Shown here piece after piece: positions 25,762 to 33,876 of a stretch of 64,000 bases of DNA. A program made the position numbers and the translations under genes. The first letter of the stretch is position 1. Each line of letters begins with the position of its first letter. The notes under the pieces were generated by a model. That model worked only from the letters and a program-made list of their open reading frames with translations. It did no database searches and was not told the DNA's origin. The DNA is from Pseudomonas antarctica (GTDB lineage: Bacteria; Pseudomonadota; Gammaproteobacteria; Pseudomonadales; Pseudomonadaceae): contig NZ_UYXQ01000004.1 of NCBI RefSeq assembly GCF_900624995.1, forward strand, positions 62,001 to 126,000. Direction: 5' to 3'.

Positions 25762-27231
25762 TTAGTCCAGGGTCCGGGGCAACTGCAGCGTCACCCGCAA
25801 ACCACCCTCGCGCAGGTTCTGCAAACTCACTTCGCCGCCATGGCTGTGGGCGATGTTACGTGCGATACCCAAGCCCAGGCCATAACCCTGCTGCTGGCCG
25901 GCCAAACGAAAATGCGGTTCAAACACTTGCTCCAGCCGCTGCTCCGGTACGCCAGGCCCTTCGTCATCCACGTGCAGGATAAATTCCGCGCCATCGTCTT
26001 CGATGTGCAAATGCGCGTTCTGCCCATACTTCAACGCGTTGTCGATCAGGTTACCGATGCAACGCTTGAGCGCCAGCGGCTTGCCCGCATACGGCACCAA
26101 TGCTCGACCGTCCTGAGTGATGCGGCCATTGCCATTGGGCGCCAGGTACGGTTCCACCAGGCAATCGAGCACGTGGTTGAGGTCGACCGGCTCGATGTTT
26201 TCGTGGATGTCGGTGTCTTTCACGCATTGCAGCGCGCCCTTTACCAGTAACTCCAACTCGTCCAGGTCGCGGCCGAACTTGGCTTGCAGGTTCTCATCTT
26301 CGAGCAGTTCCACGCGCAGGCGCAGACGGGTGATCGGCGTGCGCAAATCGTGGGAAATCGCGCTGAACAACTGGCTGCGTTCGGTCAGGTAACGGCTGAT
26401 GCGTTCGCGCATGGCATTGAACGCTCGGCCCACTTCCACCACTTCACTGCCGCCGCCTTCGGCCACCGGCTCAACGTCGGCGCCCAACGACATGTCCCGC
26501 GCCGCCCGCGCCAGGCGCTTGAGCGGCCGGCTTTGCCAGTGCACCAGCAGGCCGATAAACAGCAGCAGGAAGCCGCTGGTCAGCACGATGAACCACACCT
26601 GTTGCGAGGGCAGGCCTTGTTCTTCAAGGCTGGTGTAGGGCTCGGGCAACAGTGAGGCGATGTACAGCCATTCGCCCGGCGCCAGCTGGATCTGCGTGAC
26701 CAGCACCGGCGGGTTGACCGGCTCCAGGGTCAGCGCGTAATGCGCCCAGGAGCGCGGCAGTTCATCGAGCTTCAAACCGGCGTTGAAAATACGCAGGTCC
26801 TCGGCACTGACGAATTCCACCGAGATATGCACGTCGCCGCCCAGGGTCTGGCGCAGCACTTCGTCTACCGCTTGCAGCACCGCCTGCTTGCGCGGGGTCT
26901 GGGGCAATATCTGCATGTCCAAAGGACGGTCATTGAGGGTCACCACAAAACGCGTGCCGCCCATGCTACGTAATTGATCCAGCACTAACGGGCGATAGGC
27001 CACTGGCAGCGAACGGAAATAACTCACGCTGGCCGTCATCGAGTGCGCCAGGCTGCGGGCGGCGGTGACCAAGCCTTCAAGCTGGGTGGCGCGCAATTGC
27101 GAAACCCAAATCACGCTGGACAACGCCTGGGCGAACAGCACCGCGAGCAAGGTCAGCAGCAGCATCCGCCCCAGCAGCGAGCGCGGCACAGGAAAACGGC
27201 GGCGGCGTTCTGTCACAGGCTCAGTGGGCAT
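25762..27231 (-). CDS. gtrS: Glucose-responsive sensor histidine kinase GtrS
   Basis: 489 residues from ATG 27231, which overlaps the gltR stop by 11 bp. Helices at about 23-43 and 212-231 bracket a periplasmic sensor domain; then HAMP, HisKA with H294 (FSAISHDLRTPITRL) and HATPase (GNLIDNALKYGQ, DEGPGVP, GLGLGIARNIA). In P. aeruginosa GtrS senses 2-ketogluconate/6-phosphogluconate and phosphorylates GltR to control glucose uptake and edd/gap genes; the identical gene order here supports that identity. The glucose ABC transporter genes that usually follow are absent downstream. Confidence 0.88.
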   Translation of the reverse strand: MPTEPVTERRRRFPVPRSLLGRMLLLTLLAVLFAQALSSVIWVSQLRATQLEGLVTAARSLAHSMTASVSYFRSLPVAYRPLVLDQLRSMGGTRFVVTLNDRPLDMQILPQTPRKQAVLQAVDEVLRQTLGGDVHISVEFVSAEDLRIFNAGLKLDELPRSWAHYALTLEPVNPPVLVTQIQLAPGEWLYIASLLPEPYTSLEEQGLPSQQVWFIVLTSGFLLLFIGLLVHWQSRPLKRLARAARDMSLGADVEPVAEGGGSEVVEVGRAFNAMRERISRYLTERSQLFSAISHDLRTPITRLRLRVELLEDENLQAKFGRDLDELELLVKGALQCVKDTDIHENIEPVDLNHVLDCLVEPYLAPNGNGRITQDGRALVPYAGKPLALKRCIGNLIDNALKYGQNAHLHIEDDGAEFILHVDDEGPGVPEQRLEQVFEPHFRLAGQQQGYGLGLGIARNIAHSHGGEVSLQNLREGGLRVTLQLPRTLD

Positions 27232-27955
27232 TGCCGGCAACCACGCTGGCTGCCAGCTGATAACCACTGCCGCGTACGGTGCGGATCAGCCGTGGCGGTT
27301 TTTCGGTGTCGCGCAGGCGTTGACGCAAGCGGCTCACGGCCATGTCGACGATACGGTCCAGCGGCATCAGGTCGCGGCCACGGGTGGCGTTGCCGATAGT
27401 GTCGCGGTCGAGAATTTGTTGCGGGTGATCGAGGAACAGTTTGAGCAGGGCAAAGTCGGCACCGGAGAGAATCACCTCTTCGCCATCAACGTGAAACAAG
27501 CGATGGCTGACCATGTCCAGGCGCCACTCATCGAACACCCACACGTCGCCGCCGCTGCTGCGTTCCTGGCCAAACTGGGCACGGCGCAGCAGGGCTTTGA
27601 TTCGCGCTTGCAGCTCGCGCGGGCTGAATGGCTTGCCGATGTAATCGTCGGCGCCCAGTTCCAGGCCGATCACGCGGTCGGTTTCGTCGGAGCTGGCGGT
27701 GAGCATGATGATCGGCACCTGCGCTTGGCGAGGGTGCTGGCGAATCCAGCGACAGAGGCTGAAACCGTCTTCGTCGGGCAACATCACATCGAGGATGACC
27801 AGGTCACACGGCGCCTCGTTCATCGCTTGACGGAACCCCGCGCCATCCGGCACGCCACGGACTTGGAAGCCGGCGCGACTGAGGTAGGTTTGCAGCAATT
27901 CGCGGATTTCCTGGTCATCGTCGACGAGGAGAATCGATTTACTGATTACGCTCAC
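27221..27955 (-). CDS. gltR: OmpR-family response regulator GltR
   Basis: 244 residues. The start is GTG 27955-27953 with a strong GGAGG upstream. Receiver domain with D56 (VILDVMLPDEDG) and K108; winged-helix domain with DRIVDMAVSRLRQRLRD and the C-terminal RTVRGSGYQLA hairpin. It follows edd and glk and is overlapped by the gtrS start, the pseudomonad arrangement for the glucose-uptake regulator GltR. Confidence 0.9.
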   Translation of the reverse strand: MSVISKSILLVDDDQEIRELLQTYLSRAGFQVRGVPDGAGFRQAMNEAPCDLVILDVMLPDEDGFSLCRWIRQHPRQAQVPIIMLTASSDETDRVIGLELGADDYIGKPFSPRELQARIKALLRRAQFGQERSSGGDVWVFDEWRLDMVSHRLFHVDGEEVILSGADFALLKLFLDHPQQILDRDTIGNATRGRDLMPLDRIVDMAVSRLRQRLRDTEKPPRLIRTVRGSGYQLAASVVAGNAH

Positions 27956-28005
27956 GGGGTCCTCCTTGTTGTTATGGCCAAGCTTAAGTCATTTGTTGCC
28001 CTTGA

Positions 28006-28100
28006 GGCGCTATCGCGGGCAAGCCCACTCCCACATTTGAAGTCTATTTTTGAGAAGGAATGCATTCTCTTGTGGGAGCTGGCCTGCCTGCGAGAGCGCC
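28006..28100. repeat. Paired inverted REP-like element between glk and gltR
   Basis: GGCGCTATCGCGGGCAAGCC (from 28006) with CACTCCCACA is mirrored by TGTGGGAGCTGGCCTGCCTG to 28100. It sits inside the edd-glk-gltR-gtrS transcription unit and could attenuate or stabilise mRNA there. Confidence 0.8.
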
Positions 28101-28108
28101 ATCAGCAC

Positions 28109-29065
28109 CTATGCAAAAGCCTGCTCCAGTGCAACGCCAGCCCCGGTCAACCCGGAATACGGCGCGGTCACCAACCACACCGGAATGCCTTTGAAGTAGT
28201 CGCTCATGCAGCCTTTGTCGCTGAAGCTCCTAGCAAAACCGCTGCTGATAAAGAAGTCGGCAAACCGTGGAATCACCCCACCCACGATATACACACCGCC
28301 CCGACCACCGGTGGTCAGCACGTTATTACCGGCTACCCGGCCCAGCCAGATGCTGAACTGGTTCAACACTTCCATCGCCACCGGGTCGCCGGCCAGACCT
28401 GCCGCCGTAATAGCTTCGGGCGTGTCCAGCACCGGTGTATGCCCGTCGACCGCACAGATCGCGCGGTACACACGCGGCAAGCCACCGCCGCTCAACGCTG
28501 TTTCGGCGCTGACGTGGCCGATCTCAGTGTAGATGTGCTGCCACAGCTGGGTTTCACGCGGGCTGCTCAGCGGCAGGTCGACATGCCCGCCCTCCCCCGG
28601 CAGCGCTGCGAAGCGGCCGCCCCCAAAATTCAGCAAGGTGCCGACGCCCAAGCCGGTGCCCGGGCCGATCACCACGGCTGGACGCATCGGTTCCGGCGTG
28701 CCTTCGCAGACCACGCGAAATTCGTCGGGTTTGAGGCGGGTCATGCCCAATGCCATGGCCGTGAAGTCATTGACCAGCAGCAGCTCATCGACCTGCAAGG
28801 TTGTGCAGAATGCAGTTTTGCTCAGGCGCCAGTGATTGTTGGTGAATTTGAATTCATCGCCACTCACCGGCCCGGCGACCGACAGGCACACCGCGCCGAT
28901 GTCGCCGATCTGCAGGCCTTCTTCCTTGAGGTAGACCTTGATGGCCTCCTCAGGGCTAGAGTGATCTGCGGTGGCATGCACGCGGATCGAATGCAGCTCC
29001 TGATCTCGCCACAACGCAAAACGGGCGTTGGTACCCCCAATATCACCGACCAGCGCAAGCTTCAC
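28109..29065 (-). CDS. glk: Glucokinase
   Basis: Phosphorylates glucose to glucose-6-phosphate for the Entner-Doudoroff pathway. 318 residues; GTG start overlaps the edd stop by 4 bp (GTGA). ATP-binding phosphate-1 loop [12 protein letters not shown] at the N-terminus, catalytic [19 protein letters not shown], and the E-GGHVD motif ([10 protein letters not shown]). Bacterial Glk family (not ROK). Translationally coupled to edd and so under the same HexR-controlled promoter. Confidence 0.95.
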   Translation of the reverse strand: MKLALVGDIGGTNARFALWRDQELHSIRVHATADHSSPEEAIKVYLKEEGLQIGDIGAVCLSVAGPVSGDEFKFTNNHWRLSKTAFCTTLQVDELLLVNDFTAMALGMTRLKPDEFRVVCEGTPEPMRPAVVIGPGTGLGVGTLLNFGGGRFAALPGEGGHVDLPLSSPRETQLWQHIYTEIGHVSAETALSGGGLPRVYRAICAVDGHTPVLDTPEAITAAGLAGDPVAMEVLNQFSIWLGRVAGNNVLTTGGRGGVYIVGGVIPRFADFFISSGFARSFSDKGCMSDYFKGIPVWLVTAPYSGLTGAGVALEQAFA

Positions 29066-30888
29066 TTAAGCGTCTCCAAGGCAGAGGTAAAGGCGCTGGC
29101 GCCTTGCTCTGCGGAGCTTGCGGCCAAGCGCATAAATGCAAACAGCTCACGCCCGGCCCCCACGTTATTGCCCAACAGGCCCGTGGCAGGCGTGCGCGCT
29201 GCAAACTCTTCGGCGTCCACCTTAAGCTCCAAGGTGCCTTTCACGCCATCCACGCGAATGATATCGCCATCTTTGACCCGTGCCAGCGGCCCGCCGCTCT
29301 GGGCTTCGGGGTTGACATGAATCGCGGCGGGGATCTTACCCGACGCGCCAGACATACGCCCATCTGTCACCAGCGCCACTTTGAAGCCACGGTCCTGCAA
29401 TACACCGAGGAACGGCGTCATCTTGTGCAGTTCCGGCATGCCGTTGGAGCGCGGGCCCTGGAAGCGCATCACCGCGACAAAGTCTTTTTCCAGCTGGCCG
29501 GCCTTGAACGCATCGGCCAGATCCTGCTGATCCTGGAACACCACCGCCGGTGCTTCAACGATCTGATGCTCCGGGGCCACGGCGGAAACTTTCATCACGC
29601 CACGGCCGAGGTTGCCTTCCATTACGCGCAAGCCGCCTTCCGCCGAGAACGCACGGGCCACGGGGCGCAGGATGGTTTCATCAAGGCTTTCGATCGGGCC
29701 GTCGCGCCAGATCAGCTCGCCGTCGACCAGGAACGGCTCCTGGGTGTAACGGCTAAGGCCCTTGCCTGCCACGGTGTTGACGTCTTCGTGGAGCAAGCCG
29801 GCTTCGAGCAGTTCACGGATCAGGAACGACATGCCGCCCGCTGCCTGGAAGTGGTTGATGTCAGCCTTGCCGTTTGGATACACGTGGGACAAGGTCGGCA
29901 CCACCTCGGAGAGGTCGGCCATGTCCTGCCAGGTGAGAATGATGCCTGCCGACATGGCGATCGCCGGCATGTGCAGCGTGTGGTTGGTGGAACCGCCGGT
30001 GGCATTAAGGGCGACGATGGAATTGACGATGGATTTCTCGTCGACGATCTCGCCGATCGGCGTGAAGTTGCCGTTGGCCTTGGTCAGGCGCGTGACCTGA
30101 TGCGCAGCTTCGCGGGTCAGCGCATCACGCAGCGGCGTGTACGGGTTGACGAACGAGGCGCCCGGCAAGTGCAGGCCCATCACTTCCATCAGCAACTGGT
30201 TGGTGTTGGCGGTGCCATAGAAGGTGCAGGTGCCGGGGCTGTGATAGGACTTCATCTCCGATTCCAGCAGTTCCTCGCGAGTGGCCTTGCCTTCAGCGTA
30301 ACGCTGGCGCACGTCGGCCTTCTGCTTGTTGGAGATGCCCGAGGGCATTGGGCCGCCGGGTACGAAGATCATCGGCAGGTGGCCGTAGCGCAAGGCGCCC
30401 ATCATCAGGCCCGGCACGATCTTGTCGCAGATGCCCAGCATCAGCGCCCCATCGAACATGTTGTGGGACAGTGCTACCGCCGTTGACATGGCGATGACTT
30501 CACGGCTGAGCAGGCTCAGCTCCATGCCGGGTTCGCCTTGGGTCACGCCGTCGCACATGGCGGGCGTGCCGCCAGCGAACTGGCCGACCGAGCCGACTTC
30601 ACGCAGGGCTTTTTTAATCTGTTCAGGGAAATGTTCGTACGGCTGGTGCGCCGAGAGCATGTCGTTATATGACGAAACAATTGCCACGTTGGCGGCATTC
30701 ATCATGCGCAGGCTATTTTTATCTTCAGTGCCACAACCGGCTACGCCGTGGGCAAAGTTGGCGCATTGCAGCTTACCGCGCATCGGGCCATCGCTGGCTG
30801 CGCCGCGAATGAGCGCAAGGTAAGCCTCGCGGGTTGCACGACTGCGGGCGATAAGCCGTTCGGTGACCTCAATAACGCGGGGATGCAT
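29062..30888 (-). CDS. edd: Phosphogluconate dehydratase
   Basis: Dehydrates 6-phosphogluconate to KDPG, the defining Entner-Doudoroff step; a [4Fe-4S] enzyme of the IlvD/Edd family. 608 residues from ATG 30888, the normal length. Family hallmarks include the N-terminal [21 protein letters not shown] stretch (split), [21 protein letters not shown] (split), and [21 protein letters not shown] near the C-terminus, with Cys residues in CDGVT, CGTED and ICDK as likely cluster ligands. Divergent from gap; the shared region contains two HexR-type operators. Confidence 0.96.
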   Translation of the reverse strand: MHPRVIEVTERLIARSRATREAYLALIRGAASDGPMRGKLQCANFAHGVAGCGTEDKNSLRMMNAANVAIVSSYNDMLSAHQPYEHFPEQIKKALREVGSVGQFAGGTPAMCDGVTQGEPGMELSLLSREVIAMSTAVALSHNMFDGALMLGICDKIVPGLMMGALRYGHLPMIFVPGGPMPSGISNKQKADVRQRYAEGKATREELLESEMKSYHSPGTCTFYGTANTNQLLMEVMGLHLPGASFVNPYTPLRDALTREAAHQVTRLTKANGNFTPIGEIVDEKSIVNSIVALNATGGSTNHTLHMPAIAMSAGIILTWQDMADLSEVVPTLSHVYPNGKADINHFQAAGGMSFLIRELLEAGLLHEDVNTVAGKGLSRYTQEPFLVDGELIWRDGPIESLDETILRPVARAFSAEGGLRVMEGNLGRGVMKVSAVAPEHQIVEAPAVVFQDQQDLADAFKAGQLEKDFVAVMRFQGPRSNGMPELHKMTPFLGVLQDRGFKVALVTDGRMSGASGKIPAAIHVNPEAQSGGPLARVKDGDIIRVDGVKGTLELKVDAEEFAARTPATGLLGNNVGAGRELFAFMRLAASSAEQGASAFTSALETLK

Positions 30889-31008
30889 GTGTAGAACTCC
30901 AGGCTAACGGATGTGGCGACCTTCGTTCCTATGCTGATCAAACGCCCGCAGCTCATGGGATGGCAGGGTGTCGTTTGAATCATCGGACCAGTTGATTCAG
31001 GTCACTCG

Positions 31009-31023
31009 TTGTAGATTGAACAA
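31009..31023. promoter_or_regulatory. HexR operator 1
   Basis: TTGT-AGATTGA-ACAA, an exact match to the recalled TTGT-N7-ACAA HexR consensus, 121 bp upstream of edd. HexR represses edd/gap/zwf operons until KDPG binds. Confidence 0.78.
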
Positions 31024-31070
31024 AATATTGCCACTAAAAAGGCTTGTTTTCTATTTTTATGCGAATAATC

Positions 31071-31085
31071 TTGTAATTCTTACAA
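31071..31085. promoter_or_regulatory. HexR operator 2
   Basis: TTGT-AATTCTT-ACAA, a second exact TTGT-N7-ACAA match, 25 bp upstream of the gap ATG. With operator 1 it gives each divergent gene its own site 62 bp apart. Confidence 0.78.
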
Positions 31086-31109
31086 CAAATCGACGACAGG
31101 CACCTTCCA

Positions 31110-32111
31110 ATGACTCTTCGTATCGCAATCAATGGTTTTGGCCGTATCGGCCGTAATGTCCTGCGCGCACTGTATACCCAAGGCTATCGCCAGGATTTGC
31201 AGATCGTCGCCATCAATGATCTGGGCGACAGTTCGATCAATGCCCACCTGCTCAAATACGACACCGTACACGGTACTTTCGAAGCAGAGGTTGCCCACGA
31301 CCAGGAAAGCCTGACCGTCAATGGTGACCGGATCGCCGTGAGTGCCATTCGCAACCCGGCCGACCTGCCGTGGGCTGCGCACAAGATCGACGTGGTGTTT
31401 GAATGCACCGGCCTGTTCACCGACCGTGACAAGGCTGCCGCCCACATTACCGCTGGCGCGCGCAAGGTAATCATCTCGGCCCCGGCCAAAGGCGCCGATG
31501 CCACCGTGGTTTACGGTGTGAACCATGACATCCTGCGTCAATCCCATCAGATCATCTCCAACGCTTCGTGCACCACCAACTGCCTGGCACCGGTCGCCCA
31601 AGTGCTGCACCGCGAGTTGGGCATTGAAAACGGCTTGATGACCACCATTCACGCCTACACCAACGACCAGAACCTGACCGACGTCTACCACACCGACCCG
31701 TACCGCGCGCGCTCGGCTACCCAGAACATGATCCCGAGCAAGACCGGCGCCGCAGAAGCGGTCGGCCTGGTGCTGCCGGAACTGGCGGGCAAGCTGACTG
31801 GCATGGCGGTGCGTGTACCGGTGATCAACGTGTCGCTGGTCGACCTCACCGTAGAGCTGAAAAAAGAAGCCACGGCCGAGCAAGTCAATGCACTGCTCAA
31901 GGAAGCCAGCCAGCATTCGAAAATTCTCGGCTACAACACCCTGCCGCTGGTTTCCAGTGACTTCAACCATAACCCGCTATCGTCGATCTTCGATGCCAAT
32001 CACACCAAAGTTAGCGGCAAATTGCTGAAAGTACTCGCCTGGTACGACAACGAGTGGGGCTTCTCCAACCGTATGTTGGATAATTGCCTGGCGCTGTGTA
32101 ACGCCGAGTAA
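31110..32111 (+). CDS. gap: Glyceraldehyde-3-phosphate dehydrogenase, type I
   Basis: Oxidises glyceraldehyde-3-phosphate with NAD and phosphate. 333 residues with the NAD-binding [16 protein letters not shown] at the N-terminus and catalytic C154 in [12 protein letters not shown]; the substrate loop [11 protein letters not shown] and the [13 protein letters not shown]-terminus are intact. Located divergently from edd as in other pseudomonads, where this copy serves the Entner-Doudoroff/triose direction. A HexR site lies just upstream of its ATG. Confidence 0.95.
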   Translation: MTLRIAINGFGRIGRNVLRALYTQGYRQDLQIVAINDLGDSSINAHLLKYDTVHGTFEAEVAHDQESLTVNGDRIAVSAIRNPADLPWAAHKIDVVFECTGLFTDRDKAAAHITAGARKVIISAPAKGADATVVYGVNHDILRQSHQIISNASCTTNCLAPVAQVLHRELGIENGLMTTIHAYTNDQNLTDVYHTDPYRARSATQNMIPSKTGAAEAVGLVLPELAGKLTGMAVRVPVINVSLVDLTVELKKEATAEQVNALLKEASQHSKILGYNTLPLVSSDFNHNPLSSIFDANHTKVSGKLLKVLAWYDNEWGFSNRMLDNCLALCNAE

Positions 32112-32156
32112 GCAAATGATTGGCTCACAGCAATAGCCACTTGCCATTTGAGTTGA

Positions 32157-32171
32157 TGATAAGCATTATCA
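32157..32171. promoter_or_regulatory. Fur box upstream of the ECF sigma gene
   Basis: TGATAAG-C-ATTATCA fits the 7-1-7 Fur consensus (TGATAAT-N-ATTATCA) at 13 of 14 positions, 28 bp upstream of the sigma factor GTG start. It predicts iron repression of the heme signalling operon. Confidence 0.82.
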
Positions 32172-32198
32172 TTAACTGCATATCGGTCTGGTATCACT

Positions 32199-32717
32199 GT
32201 GAGCCAATCTCGCTTCAACCACGTCTTTCTCACCCAGCGGGTGATTCTGCTACGCACCTTGCAGCGGATGGTGAATAACCCCAGCACCGCCGAGGACCTG
32301 TTGCAGGAAACCTACCTGCGCGTCACCCGGGCCCTCAGCGAGCGGCCGATTGATCACCTCGAACCCTTCGTTTACCAAACTGCGCGTAACTTGGCGCTGG
32401 ACCACCTGCGTTCGCGTCGTATTCAAGCCCGCACGCTGCAGGAAGATGTTCCACTGGACGTGCTGCAAAGCGTCCCTGCCTCCATCAGCACACCCGAGGA
32501 CGCAACCCAGGCCGAACAGTTGCTCGAACACCTGAGTGTCAGCCTCGGCCAGTTGAGCGCCCGCCAACAGCAGATTTTCATCCTCAGCCGCCTGCACGGT
32601 TGCAGCTATCAGGAGATTGCCGATCAGTTGCAAGTGTCCTTGAGCACCGTGCAAAAGGAACTGAAATTGATCATGGCCATCTGTGTAGGTGTGGCCGAAC
32701 GTCTGGATCAGCCTTAA
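32199..32717 (+). CDS. ECF sigma factor, FecI/HxuI type
   Basis: 172 residues from a GTG at 32199 (MSQSRFNHVFLTQRV). Region 2 (about 5-75, with LLQETYLRVTRAL and YQTARNLALDHLRSRR) and region 4 (about 110-165, with LSARQQQIFILSRLHGCSYQEIADQL) are present and there is no region 3, as in iron-starvation ECF sigmas. With the next two genes it forms a cell-surface signalling system; the heme receptor suggests the HxuI/HasI role. Preceded by a Fur box. Expected target: the promoter of the receptor gene. Confidence 0.92.
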   Translation: MSQSRFNHVFLTQRVILLRTLQRMVNNPSTAEDLLQETYLRVTRALSERPIDHLEPFVYQTARNLALDHLRSRRIQARTLQEDVPLDVLQSVPASISTPEDATQAEQLLEHLSVSLGQLSARQQQIFILSRLHGCSYQEIADQLQVSLSTVQKELKLIMAICVGVAERLDQP

Positions 32718-32791
32718 GCTTCACCCGACAGAGGTATCGATCCAGGCTGCAGGAAAGATGAACAGAACGTGGCGAAGACCCGAGGAACACC

Positions 32792-33760
32792 GTGACGGCC
32801 CCGAATAAACTGCGTCCCCATGAGCTGGCTCATGAGGTGTTGCAAGACACGGCTATGGACCAGGCCCTCGACTGGCTGATCGCCTTGCAGTGCCCGCAAC
32901 CCGGGCAGCAAGCCGAGTTCGACGCCTGGCTGGCCAGCGACCCGGCGCACCTGCTCGCCTTCAACAAGGCCCAGGCCGCGTGGGGTGGCGCGCCAGTACA
33001 CAGCGCCGCCGTGGCCCTGGCGGCGCCGCGTAAACCGAGCGCCTGGCGCCGGATCAAACCGCATTGGAAACCGTTGGCCACCGCTGCCGTGCTGCTGATC
33101 AGCCTGTTCAGCTTCAGCAGCCTGCCCGTGCGCCTGCAAGCCGACCACCTCACCGTCGTCGGTGAACGCCAACGCCTTCAACTGGACGATGGCTCCAAAG
33201 TACTGTTGAACACCAACTCGGCGTTTTCCAGCAGCATCAAGGACCACCAGCGCATCGCTCGCCTGTATCAAGGCGAGGCTTTTTTCGAAATAGCCCCCAA
33301 CCGTGGCCTGCCGCTGGAGATCGACGCCGGCCCGGTGCGCGCCAGCGTGCGCGACACCGACTTCGCCGTGCGCTACCTCAATGGCGAGGCCCAAGTGCAG
33401 GTGCAGCGCGGCAATGTCGACCTGAGCAACACCTTCGACGATGCCCGCGTGCGCCTGCGCGCTGGTGAGAGCATCCGTATCGGCCCCAGAGGCTTTGGCC
33501 AACCCGCCAAACTGGATGTGAGCAAAGACCTGGCGTGGGTCCAGGGCCGGCTAGTGTTTGAAAACTGCCCGATGAGTGAAGTGCTGGCCGAGTTGCGCCG
33601 CTATTACCCGGGCTGGATCGTCAACACCAACGACAAGCTCGCCAGCACAGCCGTCACCGGCAACTACCGCCTCGACCAGCCGCTGGACGTGGTGCGCTCA
33701 CTGGCGCATATCACCTCGGCCAAGCTTTCGGAATACCCGGCGCTGGTCATCCTGAACTAA
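32792..33760 (+). CDS. FecR-family anti-sigma / signal transducer
   Basis: 322 residues from a GTG at 32792 (GAGGA upstream). N-terminal sigma-binding region with the FecR_N pattern LDWLIALQCPQPGQQAEFDAWLA (split; the paired Trp/Asp region at 25-50), a single membrane helix at about 88-108, the periplasmic FecR domain (GERQRLQLDDGSKVLLNTNS), and a C-terminal STN-like domain (MSEVLAELRRYYPGW) that contacts the receptor. It transmits the heme signal from the outer-membrane receptor to the sigma factor; such proteins can also be required for sigma activity. Confidence 0.9.
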   Translation: MTAPNKLRPHELAHEVLQDTAMDQALDWLIALQCPQPGQQAEFDAWLASDPAHLLAFNKAQAAWGGAPVHSAAVALAAPRKPSAWRRIKPHWKPLATAAVLLISLFSFSSLPVRLQADHLTVVGERQRLQLDDGSKVLLNTNSAFSSSIKDHQRIARLYQGEAFFEIAPNRGLPLEIDAGPVRASVRDTDFAVRYLNGEAQVQVQRGNVDLSNTFDDARVRLRAGESIRIGPRGFGQPAKLDVSKDLAWVQGRLVFENCPMSEVLAELRRYYPGWIVNTNDKLASTAVTGNYRLDQPLDVVRSLAHITSAKLSEYPALVILN

Positions 33761-33761
33761 A

Positions 33762-33776
33762 TGAGAATTATTTTTA
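33762..33776. promoter_or_regulatory. Fur-like box upstream of the heme receptor
   Basis: TGAGAAT-T-ATTTTTA matches the 7-1-7 Fur consensus at 11-12 of 14 positions, immediately after the anti-sigma stop and about 100 bp before the receptor ATG. Weaker than the site at 32157. Confidence 0.55.
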
Positions 33777-33876
33777 CTCGATGTTAGCCGGCGGTACGTC
33801 TCGTTATAGCCAATGCAACTGATTCCTATTTGATTCGGTTCGCAACTATAAGATTCGTACCTCCGGAGCGCTCTCG

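Noticed and set aside
27065..29320. 751-codon open frame antisense to gltR, glk and gtrS
   Set aside because: Shadow of high-GC third positions; overlaps three well supported genes and has no recognisable domain.
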